Of a stretch of DNA of 64,000 nucleotides, positions 1-9,079 are shown in pieces. The translations under genes and the position numbers were made by a program. The stretch lies in contig NZ_LUKE01000001.1 of assembly GCF_001592735.1 (NCBI RefSeq), forward strand, positions 62,001-126,000. The letters run 5' to 3'. The DNA is from Bdellovibrio bacteriovorus. GTDB taxonomy: Bacteria > Bdellovibrionota > Bdellovibrionia > Bdellovibrionales > Bdellovibrionaceae. Each line of letters opens with the position of its first letter. Position 1 is the first letter of the stretch. The notes under the pieces were generated by a model, which was given only the letters and a program-made list of their open reading frames with translations, did not search any database and had not been told where the DNA came from.

Positions 1-2
1 GT

Positions 3-1355
3 GACTTGCTAGCGACGAATGCCACGAAAAGACAAAGAATCTATTCGGAATCTTGTTTCACGGCGAGCACGGTGACGGATGCCTGCGTAAATACCTTCGT
101 CCAACGCTTTGGCAAAAAAGCCCTGCGCCGTCCAGTCACTGGTGGCGAGCAAAGTTTATTTCTAAATGCTTATCGCATTGGTGAAAATCACGCGGAGGGT
201 TCACGCTATTTAACGCGTGTTTTGCTTTTGCATCCAAGCTTCCTCTATCACACTGAATTTAACGGCACTTTGGCCGAAGGAAAATCGGATCTTTATAATT
301 TAAGTGCCTATGAGCTCGCCTCTCGTTTATCTTTTTTAATTACCGGCTCTATCCCTGATGCGGCTCTGACAGCCAAGGCGGATGATCAGTCGATTTTAAA
401 AGCCGAAGTTTTATCTCAAGAAGCCACGCGGTTACTTGCGAGCAACAAAGCAAAATCAAGTTTTCGCCGCTTTTATCGCAAATACTTAGTGCTTGATAAC
501 TTAAAAGCACCGACTTACTCCGCCGCTTTCAGAGAAAGCATTTCCACGTCAAACTTAAATGAAGACGCCGTCGAAGAAATGCTTTCATTCACGGACTATA
601 TCACTTTGAATAATCGCCCCTTGCCTGAAATGCTCAACTCGCGCGTGGCTTTCGTTAAGTCGGCCAATCTTGCCAGCGTTTATGGTATTGCGCCCTCTTC
701 CAGCGCCGATGGTCAAGTGACCTTGCCCGCCGGACGTGCGGGAATCATGACCCGTGTTGGATTTTTATTGTCAGGGAACGATACGACAAATCCTATTCAT
801 CGCGGCTTTGTCACCAGAAGTTCTTTACTTTGTGATGAGATCGGCTCTCCCGATCCGACAAAACTTCCACCGGGATCTTTAGAACATCCGCCTCTGGATC
901 CCAACTTAAGCACTCGTCAACGTTGGACCGTAAAAACATCAGCGCCCGCTTGTATCGGTTGCCACAGTCAAATCAATCCCCTGGGTTTTGCCTTAGAAGG
1001 CTTTGACGGTATGGGCCGCGCGCGCGCGCAAGAAACCGTGTTTAACTCTTCAGGCACGGTTATCGCCCGCATCCCGGTGGACACCAAAGTCAGCCCGAAT
1101 ATTGCTAGCGAAAGTGAACGCGGCGTTGATGGAGGCAGTGAATTGTCCGCCGCCGTGGCCGAAAGTCAAAAATTCAACGCCTGTTTTGTAAAAAAATGGC
1201 ATCAGTTTGCTATGCGCAAAAAAGTAGATCCACAAGATGGCTGCATGGCCTCACAACTTTATGAAGTTTTGCAGCGTCCTGACGGAACGCCTTTAGAAAT
1301 GATTAAGTCTTTGATCAATCACCCCAACTTCCGCCAACGCCGGCAGAGTCTGTAG
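3..1355 (+). CDS. DUF1592/DUF1588/DUF1585 protein, 5'-truncated by window
   Basis: The reading frame is open to the left edge, so the N-terminus lies outside the window. The visible part carries DUF1592-like sequence (ELASRLSFLITGSIPD), then a DUF1588-type segment with a CIGCHS haem-like motif followed by INPLGFALEGFDGMGR, and a short DUF1585-like end. This arrangement is known from Planctomycetes-type secreted cytochrome-like proteins of unknown function. The CxxCH motif is seen directly; covalent haem attachment is inferred. It lies 10 bp upstream of a DUF1552 gene, its usual partner, so the two probably form an operon. Confidence 0.8.
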   Translation, partial: DLLATNATKRQRIYSESCFTASTVTDACVNTFVQRFGKKALRRPVTGGEQSLFLNAYRIGENHAEGSRYLTRVLLLHPSFLYHTEFNGTLAEGKSDLYNLSAYELASRLSFLITGSIPDAALTAKADDQSILKAEVLSQEATRLLASNKAKSSFRRFYRKYLVLDNLKAPTYSAAFRESISTSNLNEDAVEEMLSFTDYITLNNRPLPEMLNSRVAFVKSANLASVYGIAPSSSADGQVTLPAGRAGIMTRVGFLLSGNDTTNPIHRGFVTRSSLLCDEIGSPDPTKLPPGSLEHPPLDPNLSTRQRWTVKTSAPACIGCHSQINPLGFALEGFDGMGRARAQETVFNSSGTVIARIPVDTKVSPNIASESERGVDGGSELSAAVAESQKFNACFVKKWHQFAMRKKVDPQDGCMASQLYEVLQRPDGTPLEMIKSLINHPNFRQRRQSL

Positions 1356-1365
1356 GAGATCCCAA

Positions 1366-2847
1366 ATGAAATACAATCCCATCACTCGCCGGTATTTTCT
1401 TAAAGGCCTAGGTTCTGCGGTTGTGTACTTGCCGATCTTGTCTTCCCTTTCTCCACGGGAAGCTTTCGCGCAAACCCGGGCTCACAGCCGCTTTATCGTG
1501 ATTGGACAAGATAACGGTTTTCATACGCCAAATTGGTTACCACCCACATCTAACAAATCACGCATGACTTTAAACGGAACCTTCCGCGAAATGCGCCTTA
1601 CAGATGTGACCGGTCCCCAAACTGGAGCTATTTCAAATATCTTAGGTCCTGAGTTTTCATCTTTAAGATCAAAAATGATGCTGCTTGAAAACTTAGACAC
1701 TGTTTGCCCCTGGACGCGGGGTCATCAAATGGCCACAATTTTATGTGGAAACTTCGGCCGTGTGTGGTCTGACGCCAAATATTTTGGACCGAGCATTGAT
1801 CGCGTGATGGCCAGATCCTCAAAAATTTACCCGACCGCTTCAAAAATTGATGGCCTGCACTTGCGTGTCGAGCAATTACAATCAGAACCTGAAATTGATT
1901 TATCCTGGGATTACCGCAACGGCCAGATGGTCTTCCCCACCGTCTATGATCAACCGCAAGCCGCCTTTGACGCGATCTTTGGCACCCAAACCACGGGCAA
2001 TGCTCAAGCCGCGCAAAAAGAAATTTTGCTGGTCGACCAAGTCAACGAACAGTTTAAGCTTTTACGCAACAATTCCCGCACCTCCAGTGCGGATAAAAAA
2101 GTACTCGATGAGCACATGGCGATGATTTTTGATCTACAAAAACGCTTAACGGCCTCCGCCCCGACTTGCACTCCGGGAACTCGTCCTTCACGCACTTATC
2201 GTAATTATGCTCCGGAAGATCGCTCGGCCCTGATTGATCTGCATACGCAAATTTTAGTCGCCGCGGTGAAATGCGGTCTGACTCGTATTGCGACTTTATC
2301 TATCTGTCGCGGAGTGGATGATCTCAATTACAACTCTTTAGTGGGTATTAATTTGCCTCACGGCTGGCATGAACAAAGTCATATCGACTATACCACGGCT
2401 GAAGTTTTAAAAATCTATCAGTTCTATTCAAAAAAAGTGGCGGCCTTACTCACCGCACTCGACGTTCCAGAATCGGGCACGGACGGCACTTACCTTGATA
2501 ATTCGATCGTCCTCTACGGCAATGGACAGTCTGAAGGCGACCATCGCTATTCCAACCGTCCGACCTTGATTGCGGGTGGCGGCGCTGGCGCCATCAATAT
2601 GAACAAATACATCGACTATGGGGGATTTAATAATGTCGCGGCTCCCTATGGACCGAACTATACGGGCCGCAATTACAATCAATTGCTGATTGCCATGATG
2701 CAGGCCATGGGCTTGTCAGAGGAAGATTATTATACATCCGACATGGTGGCTCGTGGTATTCAAGCGGGCTTTGGGGATGACCGTGCACCAAATAATTATA
2801 AATCAGATCGTCGCAATCCATTGCCCGGGATCTTAAAAGCGGCGTAA
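1366..2847 (+). CDS. DUF1552 secreted protein with Tat-like signal
   Basis: The 493-aa product begins with a Tat-like signal (TRRYFLKG followed by a hydrophobic stretch ending near AFA, about residue 35), which suggests folded export. The body matches the DUF1552 family by overall pattern (RGHQMATILCG, GQSEGDHRYSNRPTLIAGGG), a group related to the sulfatase/DUF1501 class. A GGAG-type ribosome site precedes the ATG. It follows the DUF1592/1588 gene directly, and this pairing is recurrent in Planctomycetes, Bdellovibrio and myxobacteria. The biochemical role is unknown. Confidence 0.8.
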   Translation: MKYNPITRRYFLKGLGSAVVYLPILSSLSPREAFAQTRAHSRFIVIGQDNGFHTPNWLPPTSNKSRMTLNGTFREMRLTDVTGPQTGAISNILGPEFSSLRSKMMLLENLDTVCPWTRGHQMATILCGNFGRVWSDAKYFGPSIDRVMARSSKIYPTASKIDGLHLRVEQLQSEPEIDLSWDYRNGQMVFPTVYDQPQAAFDAIFGTQTTGNAQAAQKEILLVDQVNEQFKLLRNNSRTSSADKKVLDEHMAMIFDLQKRLTASAPTCTPGTRPSRTYRNYAPEDRSALIDLHTQILVAAVKCGLTRIATLSICRGVDDLNYNSLVGINLPHGWHEQSHIDYTTAEVLKIYQFYSKKVAALLTALDVPESGTDGTYLDNSIVLYGNGQSEGDHRYSNRPTLIAGGGAGAINMNKYIDYGGFNNVAAPYGPNYTGRNYNQLLIAMMQAMGLSEEDYYTSDMVARGIQAGFGDDRAPNNYKSDRRNPLPGILKAA

Positions 2848-2975
2848 AGCTTTTTACATTAACCAAGGATGTTGTTAATTCTCATCACCTTCGCTATTTT
2901 TTTCCTATCTGGTTGCAGGTATCGTCTTTTAGAGAAAATTATCTCTATCATCTTCATCTAGAAAGGACATACTCC

Positions 2976-3227
2976 ATGCCCACAAGAAGAACTTCCACCG
3001 AAAAACCAAGCCGCACCAAAGTCAAATCGCCCGTACTTCCGGAGCCAACACCCTCACCATCGCAAGATGAACGCAAAGCTTCGTTTTCAGAGATCAGCCC
3101 GGAACAACGGGAGCAGATGATTCGCGAAACCGCTTATTACTTGGCCGAAAAAGATGGCTTCCCCGGTAAAGACGATCAGTACTGGCAACAAGCCGAAGAA
3201 CAAATTGATAAAATGTTAAAGGCTTAA
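2976..3227 (+). CDS. DUF2934 small protein
   Basis: An 83-aa basic protein. The ATG at 2976 is chosen over upstream in-frame starts because GAAAGGA lies about 9 bp before it. The N-terminal half is rich in Thr, Ser, Pro and Lys (low complexity). The C-terminal half (IRETAYYLAEKDGFPG, then DDQYWQQAEEQI) is the DUF2934 signature of short, often DNA-associated or stress-linked proteins. No signal peptide. Function unknown. Confidence 0.7.
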   Translation: MPTRRTSTEKPSRTKVKSPVLPEPTPSPSQDERKASFSEISPEQREQMIRETAYYLAEKDGFPGKDDQYWQQAEEQIDKMLKA

Positions 3228-3249
3228 AGTTCATCGTTCATTTACTCAT

Positions 3250-3278
3250 TTCGGAGCGTGTTTTCAAGGCGCTCCGAA
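3250..3278 (+). terminator. Hairpin after DUF2934 gene, no U-tract
   Basis: TTCGGAGCG and CGCTCCGAA form a perfect 9-bp stem with an 11-nt loop, 22 bp after the stop codon at 3227. There is no clear T-run after it, so it may be a transcript-end stabiliser rather than a canonical intrinsic terminator. Confidence 0.45.
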
Positions 3279-3451
3279 CAGCCCTTGATCTAGATGCCAA
3301 AAAATTAGTATTTTTGAATATTTAGAATTCACGCAAGCCCGCCCACTTGACAATTTTTTTGAAATTCGCAAAATATTTTTAAGCCCCCACAGCGGGGTTT
3401 AAAAAAAATAACTGTTTCAGCTTCAACGCCAAATGAAAGGAGTAATTGGTT

Positions 3452-3592
3452 ATGAAACAGCTAAATTCTCATCTCAATAATTCTCTAAAATTAAAAGCCC
3501 GTGATTTTTTAGAGCGCACCATCTTAGCTCTTGGCGCCACCGCTTTAATTGCGATTGCCACTGATGCTCACGCGCTAGTACGGCTTCTTTGA
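3452..3592 (+). CDS. Small ORF, 46 aa, with hydrophobic segment
   Basis: An ATG with an AAAGGAG site 11 bp upstream opens a 46-codon frame. The peptide has a polar N-terminus, then a hydrophobic stretch (TILALGATALIAIATDAHA) ending in an AHA-like signal-peptidase motif, then only five residues (LVRLL). It could be a leader peptide, a small secreted or membrane peptide, or a non-functional start. Its start codon lies in an 8-bp inverted repeat (3412-3419 with 3453-3460), which may limit translation. No family recognised. Confidence 0.4.
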   Translation: MKQLNSHLNNSLKLKARDFLERTILALGATALIAIATDAHALVRLL

Positions 3593-3638
3593 CTTGCCCT
3601 GGGAGGCATCGTTATACTGGACCCTTACGAGGTAAAAA

Positions 3639-4754
3639 GTGTTGCGCATGCAGAGTAAACTCACCGAGTGGCAAACCCAGGGACTGATTTCCCAAGAACA
3701 GGTCGACGCGATTCATCGCTATGAAGAATCCTTACCAAGGATAAATTGGACGCAAATTGGTTTTTTAATAATGGGTGTTGGCACGGTGGCCTTGGGTCTT
3801 GTGGCTTTGATTGGCTACAACTGGCACTTGATTCCAAATGCCGCGAAGCTTTCGGTGGGTTTTGCGATTCTTTTTGGTTTAGCGTACTTGATTTACTCCC
3901 CCCAAGGTCGCACCTCCGTCGCCTTACAAAACGGATTGATTTCCTTTTTTGGCCTTTATTGTTTTGCGATGATTGGTTTGATTGCGCAGATTTACAACTT
4001 AAGTGGGCCCGGCTATCAGACCGGGCTTTTTTGGTCGGCTATCACCTTGTTGATAGTCACCTGTGCCAGCCACATTATCGTGCCCGCGTTTTGGACGCTT
4101 GTTTTTACAACGTCCCTTCTGTGGGGTTGTTATGAGTGGCCACCAGTAAAAGAAAACTTGGTGACGCATTTTAATTTCTTTTTGATTTTTCTTTTGGTCA
4201 TAACCCTGACCAGTCGGAAGTTTTTTAAAGACACCGGTCTGCAAAACTGCCTTGAATATTCGACCCTCGTTTTTTGGGTTTTTGGGATATTGGCGGCGTC
4301 CCTGTCATTTGGAGCGAACTACAAACCTGGAGTGAGCTTCACGGCCATTATTCCACACCTGATTTTAAGCCTGGTGGCTTTAACTTTAGTACAGCTTTCC
4401 ATCTTAAAGAAGATAGTTAAAACCATGTTCAGCATTATAATCATTTTGATGGCTATTTGTTCTTATTTAGATTTTCAAGTCATCCGCATGGACACCGTCC
4501 TTGCGCTCTTAGGAATTTTGGGATTGCTGGCTGGGGCGATCGCTTTTTACGCTGAAGGATGGCGTAAGATGTTCAACCTGATGATGGTCTTTATCGCCTT
4601 TAAAATCTTTGAAATTTTCGTACAAAACTCGACAGGGCTTTTAGCGACGGGTTTAGGCCTTTCAGCCGCCGGAGCTTTGGTTTTATTCGGTGTCTATGCT
4701 TGGAACAAAAATAAGGTCGTCCTTGAAAGCCGCTTGCAGGAGTTGATCAAATGA
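3639..4754 (+). CDS. DUF2157 multi-pass membrane protein
   Basis: A 371-aa protein. The cytoplasmic N-terminus (residues 1-40; LTEWQTQGLISQEQVDAI) is the typical helical start of DUF2157 proteins, followed by about ten hydrophobic segments. The GTG at 3639 fits the GAGG site 6 bp upstream better than the ATG at 3648. The last codons overlap the next gene by 4 bp (ATGA), so it is translationally coupled to a GDYXXLXY protein, its standard partner. The molecular function of the pair is unknown. Confidence 0.8.
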   Translation: MLRMQSKLTEWQTQGLISQEQVDAIHRYEESLPRINWTQIGFLIMGVGTVALGLVALIGYNWHLIPNAAKLSVGFAILFGLAYLIYSPQGRTSVALQNGLISFFGLYCFAMIGLIAQIYNLSGPGYQTGLFWSAITLLIVTCASHIIVPAFWTLVFTTSLLWGCYEWPPVKENLVTHFNFFLIFLLVITLTSRKFFKDTGLQNCLEYSTLVFWVFGILAASLSFGANYKPGVSFTAIIPHLILSLVALTLVQLSILKKIVKTMFSIIIILMAICSYLDFQVIRMDTVLALLGILGLLAGAIAFYAEGWRKMFNLMMVFIAFKIFEIFVQNSTGLLATGLGLSAAGALVLFGVYAWNKNKVVLESRLQELIK

Positions 4755-5212
4755 AGAAATTATTGCTGGCCTTAGCCATCCCCTGCTTAGCCCTTTTGTC
4801 GATGGCCGCTTATCATCAGACTCTGATTATGACCGCGCCCGAACATGAATTTGAAATTGAAGGGTATGATCCCCGCGATCTTTTATCGGGCCATTACCTG
4901 CAATTTAGAATCAAGTACCCGACAGAGATTAAATGTGAATATCCACAGCCTGCCCATATGTGTGTCAGCCCCACTGTTCGATTGATGACAGGAAATAATT
5001 TTGAAGGGTGTCGCCAGTGGATTACGGGCACGTGCAACTATGGCGTTTTTTCTGACAACCTGACCCGCTTTTATATTCCCGCAGATCGGGCCGCAATTTT
5101 AGAAGCCGCTGTGCAAAAAGGTCGAGCGACTGTCAAAGTCGCCGTGGCCCAAGGCAATGCCGTGATTAAAGATCTGCTCATCGACGGCAAAAGCTGGCAA
5201 AACATCAAATAG
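4751..5212 (+). CDS. GDYXXLXY domain protein
   Basis: A 153-aa protein with one N-terminal hydrophobic segment (residues 3-20, signal or anchor) and an extracytoplasmic domain. The segment DPRDLLSGHYLQFRIKY matches the core of the GDYXXLXY family (here GHY rather than GDY). It overlaps the DUF2157 gene by 4 bp, the known arrangement of this pair. Four cysteines in the middle may form disulphides. Confidence 0.75.
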   Translation: MKKLLLALAIPCLALLSMAAYHQTLIMTAPEHEFEIEGYDPRDLLSGHYLQFRIKYPTEIKCEYPQPAHMCVSPTVRLMTGNNFEGCRQWITGTCNYGVFSDNLTRFYIPADRAAILEAAVQKGRATVKVAVAQGNAVIKDLLIDGKSWQNIK

Positions 5213-5311
5213 GCATTTTGATCCCACCATGTATTATGCCAAACTTGGCCGCAAAATATTGCGATCATAACAAGCTTTGCTCAAAATCGGGCCTAAGCTA
5301 GGAGGCTTGTC

Positions 5312-5647
5312 ATGAGATCTTTTATTGTGGGACTACTTGTTTTTAGCATGACCTTTTTGAACTCTGTCAGTGGGTATGCCGCAGGCATCGTGACCTTACA
5401 AGAGTTGCAACAACAAAACCGCCTTGCCACGCAAGCTTTGCGTGAATTAGATCGCCCCGAAGTGCAAGCTCAACTTGCCGCTTTTGGGATTACTCCCGAT
5501 GAAGCTAAAACTCGTCTGGCCGCTTTAAGTGATCAAGAAATCAAAGATTTGGTAAGCTCTCACACGGGTCAAAAAGCCGGTGGTGATATCGTTATCGGTC
5601 TGACGACGGTTCTTTTGATCATCATCATTATTTTGCTTTTAAGATAA
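5312..5647 (+). CDS. PA2779-like small membrane protein (DUF6627)
   Basis: A 111-aa product with a signal peptide ending near GYAAG, a helical middle (DRPEVQAQLAAFGITPDEAKTRL) and a C-terminal transmembrane helix of mostly Leu and Ile. This layout and the immediate downstream gene match the PA2779/PA2778 pair. Of the two genes only 1 bp separates them, so co-translation is likely. Function unknown; the pair is thought to act in the envelope. Confidence 0.75.
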   Translation: MRSFIVGLLVFSMTFLNSVSGYAAGIVTLQELQQQNRLATQALRELDRPEVQAQLAAFGITPDEAKTRLAALSDQEIKDLVSSHTGQKAGGDIVIGLTTVLLIIIIILLLR

Positions 5648-5648
5648 A

Positions 5649-6554
5649 ATGAAAATTTTAAGCCTGCTGTTGCCAGCCCTTTTACTTATGGGCTGCGCCA
5701 CCAGCAAACATCGTTGGGCCCAAGATCTTACCGAGGAAGTTCCGCAAGAAAAGGTCTTGGATATTCCGTTCTTGGCCCAAGAAAAAAACATGTGCGGGCC
5801 GGTCGTTTTAAAAATGGCCACGAATTTTTCTGCACCTGAATACACTTTAAGCGATCTTAAAGAAATGACCTTTCGCGAAGAAGTCCAAGGCACGTTTCAA
5901 AGTGACATCCTTTCTGCCGCTCGTCGCATGGGCTTAACCCCTTACCGGGTTCCTTCATCCAGCGCGATGTGGAGTCAAATCCGTGATGGACGTCCCGTCA
6001 TTGTTTTTCAAAACCTAGGGGTGTCATGGCTGCCGGCCTGGCATTTTTCGCTCTTAGTAGGATATGACTCGGTGAAAGACAAAGTTTACTTGCACACGGG
6101 CACCGAAGCCCTGCAAAGCATCGGGATTAAAAGATTTCAAAAAACCTGGGAGCGTGGCGGTTCATGGAGCTACGTGGTGACGGCCCCTGCAGATATTCCG
6201 GCCAACGCCTCTTTTGAAGAAGCCCTGCAAAACGCCATGCTTTTAGAAAAAATCGATCAGCAGAAACCAGCCGCTGAAGTTTATCAGCAAATGATCGTAA
6301 AATTCCCCACTCGCTTTGAACCTCACCTTGGATTAGCGCAAATCTATTACGCACAAGGAAACAAAAAAGCCGCTTTGAAAGAATCAGAAACCGCTTTAAC
6401 AAAAAGTCCGGGTCATATTGCCTTGCTCTTTAATTTATCGATTTTATATTTTGAAAATGGCGCGCTGGAAAAAGCGCGAGAGCTAAAAAGAGAAACTCTG
6501 GCTCACGCCTCCCCTGAAGAGCGCGCCGCTTACGAGAATCGCTTTACTTTTTAG
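5649..6554 (+). CDS. PA2778-like C39-type peptidase lipoprotein with TPRs
   Basis: A 301-aa lipoprotein (lipobox LLMGC, Cys at residue 16). The papain-like C39 domain spans about residues 35-180: catalytic Cys in NMCGPVVL and His in AWHFSLLVGYD. The C-terminus (190-300) carries two or three TPR-like helical repeats. It sits 1 bp after the PA2779-like gene; the two probably work together at the envelope. The 3' end overlaps a convergent gene by 11 bp. Confidence 0.8.
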   Translation: MKILSLLLPALLLMGCATSKHRWAQDLTEEVPQEKVLDIPFLAQEKNMCGPVVLKMATNFSAPEYTLSDLKEMTFREEVQGTFQSDILSAARRMGLTPYRVPSSSAMWSQIRDGRPVIVFQNLGVSWLPAWHFSLLVGYDSVKDKVYLHTGTEALQSIGIKRFQKTWERGGSWSYVVTAPADIPANASFEEALQNAMLLEKIDQQKPAAEVYQQMIVKFPTRFEPHLGLAQIYYAQGNKKAALKESETALTKSPGHIALLFNLSILYFENGALEKARELKRETLAHASPEERAAYENRFTF

Positions 6555-7593
6555 AAAATGAAAACCTAAAGTCCACCATGGCTTGCGCTTCGACCTGAAG
6601 ATTTTTTAAGTAAGTGACAATTTCTTTCATGGCTTGAGCTTGATCCGCCCAGCTTACCGGCTTAGATAAAATCACCTGATCATAATCAGGTCCCGGATCC
6701 CAGCCTTCGCGGGCTTTAATAAAATCACGCGCGGTTGTACTTGAAGCTTTCGCAAAAGAGCTGTCTAAATTATCTTGAAACTGTTTTCTAAGTTCAGGGT
6801 CCAACTGAGGGTCTTGGGCCTGATAATAAGCGATCATAACGGCGATTTTTAAATTATAGGCTGGAAAGGCCGCTAAGGACTTGCCTGGGAGATACTGTAT
6901 AAGCCCTCTCTCGGCATCAGTGAGTTCCCCGTAAAGCTCACCCCATTGCTGGTTCCAGTACAAAAGATCACGTGCGGTGGTATAATTTTTAGGATCTTGT
7001 AGCCAATTTTCTAAAGGACCGTACACCTTAAAAAACAATCCGCCTTGAGGGCCAGCAAGAAATGATTGATATTTTTTCTGGGTTTCAGAAAAATTCATTT
7101 GAGCAAAATCTTCTAGAGCCTTTTTTTGCAAAGAAACGGCTTCAGCTTCCGTGGTCCCAAAAAAATGAGAGAACTCGTGAATTATTAACGCCGCCAGTTC
7201 AGACTCGAAGTTACTTTTAGAAAGTTTTTTGCTAAGTAAAAGCGCACTGATACAAATCTGATTTTTTTGACTTGCATAGATGCTGCCATCTTTAGGCGTG
7301 CCGTTTTTATCAAAACAGGGCTCTGACAAACGAATCTCGATAGAGCCCTGCTTAAGAAGAACAACCAGTTGAGGGTTCAGGTCTGCTTGGTTTTTATAAA
7401 TCCATGGAAAAACCCAAAAGCTCAACTCAGGGATTTTATCTGCAATTTCTTGAGCACTGACGTTAGAAGCTCCGAGAGAGTTTCCTCCGCCATCACTGAC
7501 TCCACCTTGCCTTAAGGGATGGGCATCTGAGCGGATCGGCCCTAAAAAGGGTAACGTCACGAAAATCAAAACCAGCAAATGAGGGAATTTCAT
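6544..7593 (-). CDS. Secreted HEFSH putative metalloprotease
   Basis: A 349-aa product with an N-terminal signal peptide (residues 1-24) and a GGGNSLG motif soon after. An HExxH zinc-binding motif (HEFSH, residues 139-143) is followed by a Glu-rich helix (TTEAEA) that could give the third ligand, as in gluzincin-like peptidases. No named family recognised. The ATG has a GGAGG site 7 bp upstream. The gene lies 36 bp downstream of a second small secreted-protein gene on the same strand. Confidence 0.65.
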   Translation of the reverse strand: MKFPHLLVLIFVTLPFLGPIRSDAHPLRQGGVSDGGGNSLGASNVSAQEIADKIPELSFWVFPWIYKNQADLNPQLVVLLKQGSIEIRLSEPCFDKNGTPKDGSIYASQKNQICISALLLSKKLSKSNFESELAALIIHEFSHFFGTTEAEAVSLQKKALEDFAQMNFSETQKKYQSFLAGPQGGLFFKVYGPLENWLQDPKNYTTARDLLYWNQQWGELYGELTDAERGLIQYLPGKSLAAFPAYNLKIAVMIAYYQAQDPQLDPELRKQFQDNLDSSFAKASSTTARDFIKAREGWDPGPDYDQVILSKPVSWADQAQAMKEIVTYLKNLQVEAQAMVDFRFSFSKK

Positions 7594-7629
7594 TACGGAG
7601 CCTCCGAATAAAAAGCTTTTCCCACCGCT

Positions 7630-8022
7630 CTATTGGCAGGTCAAGTCTGTTGGGCTGATAGAACCAGTTTTTTCATTTTGCGCATTAGAAAACTGCACCG
7701 CGAGTATCAATTTTTTCGGATTTTCTAAAACCAAAACCACCGCCGTCACATCACCACTGTCAGGACTTGTAATCAAAGCGGGTTGAGAACCATCCAAAGC
7801 CACCGGGCCTGCGTAATAAATGGGGTCACCCCCAGCCTCAAGCGTGAACTCGCCGTTGCGGGCCTGATCCACACTTAATTCAAGATTCAGGGTTTTATAT
7901 AAAGGAAATGGCAGCATAGCAAAATGCACCCAGCCTTTGCCCGAACAATGAAGGGCACTCTTAGCGAACACTGGCGCTGCAAATACAGAAGCTAACAAAC
8001 CTAGAAGAACTGCTTTTTTCAT
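7630..8022 (-). CDS. Small secreted protein, unknown
   Basis: A 130-aa product with a clear signal peptide (cleavage near VFAKS, about residue 21). The mature part is about 110 aa, probably beta-rich, with two Cys that could form a disulphide. No family recognised. An AAGGAG-type site precedes the ATG. It is divergent from a TIGR02147 regulator 90 bp away, which may control it. Confidence 0.6.
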   Translation of the reverse strand: MKKAVLLGLLASVFAAPVFAKSALHCSGKGWVHFAMLPFPLYKTLNLELSVDQARNGEFTLEAGGDPIYYAGPVALDGSQPALITSPDSGDVTAVVLVLENPKKLILAVQFSNAQNEKTGSISPTDLTCQ

Positions 8023-8111
8023 AAAGACTCCTTTTAGAAGGAACCTATTTCAGCTCAGAATTTAAGAATAGATTTTTTTATTGCAGTTAAACCACTATAT
8101 TGGTAGTAACA

Positions 8112-8963
8112 ATGCCAATAATGTCTAAGACGGTTTTTGATTTTGACTCTTACAAGAACTATTTGAATTTTCTCGTGGGACCACGAGAAAAGCGTGCGGG
8201 CTTGCGCTCCACCATGGCAAAGACGTTAAACTGTCAACCCACTTACGTTTCCCAAGTTCTATACGGCCATGCTCATTTAAGTTTAGAGCAAGGTGACAGC
8301 TTAAGTGACTACTTTGGGCATTCACGCGACGAAAAACATTTCTTTCTTTTGCTGATTCAAAAAGAACGTGCTGGCACCAAACGGTTAGAAGCATTTTTTG
8401 ACGAGGAAATGCAGACCTTAAAAAATCGCCGTCTGGTTTTGACGGAACGCCTGGGGGCGAAAGGATCTTTAAATCAAGTTCAACAAGCAACCTATTATAG
8501 TTCTTGGCAATATGCCGCGATCCATATTGCGCTGACCATTCCTGATTTAAGACAGGTAACAAATTTATCTAAATTTTTTAATATCCCGCGAAAGCGTGTC
8601 GTGACGGTTTTGGATTTTCTTTGTTCCAGTGGTCTTGCCATTCAAAAAGGATCTGAATACCACGCCGGCAAAGTTCAAGTGCGTGTGGGAAACTCTTCCC
8701 CAGAAATTATCAAGCATCACACCCACTGGCGAATGCAGGCCATAGATTCTTTAGAGCGAGAAACTTTAAAGGAACTGCATTATTCCGGCATCGTCTCTTT
8801 AAGTAAAAAAGATGTTTTAAAAATCAAAGATCAGACCTTACAGTTCATTCAAGACGCTATCAAAGTCATTCGCGATTCCAAAGAAGAAGAGCTTTATTGC
8901 TTAAATATCGATTTTTTTAACGCTGGCAAAAACCCTGAGAAGATCACACTTGATGAACGATAG
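8112..8963 (+). CDS. TIGR02147-family regulator
   Basis: About 284 aa. The N-terminal part (FDFDSYKNYLNFLV...CQPTYVSQVLYG) and the C-terminal part (Y.SSW.YAAIH through DFF near the end) match the TIGR02147 family, predicted transcription regulators abundant in Bdellovibrio and Fibrobacter. Starts at TTG 8100, ATG 8112 and ATG 8121 are all in frame and none has a strong ribosome site. It is divergent from the small secreted-protein gene at 7630-8022. Confidence 0.75.
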   Translation: MPIMSKTVFDFDSYKNYLNFLVGPREKRAGLRSTMAKTLNCQPTYVSQVLYGHAHLSLEQGDSLSDYFGHSRDEKHFFLLLIQKERAGTKRLEAFFDEEMQTLKNRRLVLTERLGAKGSLNQVQQATYYSSWQYAAIHIALTIPDLRQVTNLSKFFNIPRKRVVTVLDFLCSSGLAIQKGSEYHAGKVQVRVGNSSPEIIKHHTHWRMQAIDSLERETLKELHYSGIVSLSKKDVLKIKDQTLQFIQDAIKVIRDSKEEELYCLNIDFFNAGKNPEKITLDER

Positions 8964-8971
8964 ATTCCTGA

Positions 8972-9079
8972 TTAAAGAAGAACAACCTTATATTCCGGAA
9001 GTTTTTTGGGCTCTTTCGGAGGTTCAAACATCTGCCAATACTGTTCTAAAAAATCAAAGTAGTCTTCAATTGTTTTCAT
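8972..9079 (-). CDS. 35-aa ORF coupled to nucleotidyltransferase
   Basis: A short frame whose ATG overlaps the TGA of the nucleotidyltransferase gene (ATGA), so it should be translated by coupling. The peptide is acidic at the start (MKTIEDYFDFLEQYWQ), proline/lysine-rich in the middle and hydrophobic at the end. No homologue recognised. Its exact stop/start overlap and protein-like composition argue that it is real. It may be a partner or antitoxin-like peptide of the enzyme, which is speculative. Confidence 0.5.
   Translation of the reverse strand: MKTIEDYFDFLEQYWQMFEPPKEPKKLPEYKVVLL

Noticed and set aside
3746-4135. 129-aa Trp/Cys-rich frame inside the DUF2157 gene
   Set aside because: Out-of-frame shadow with odd composition.
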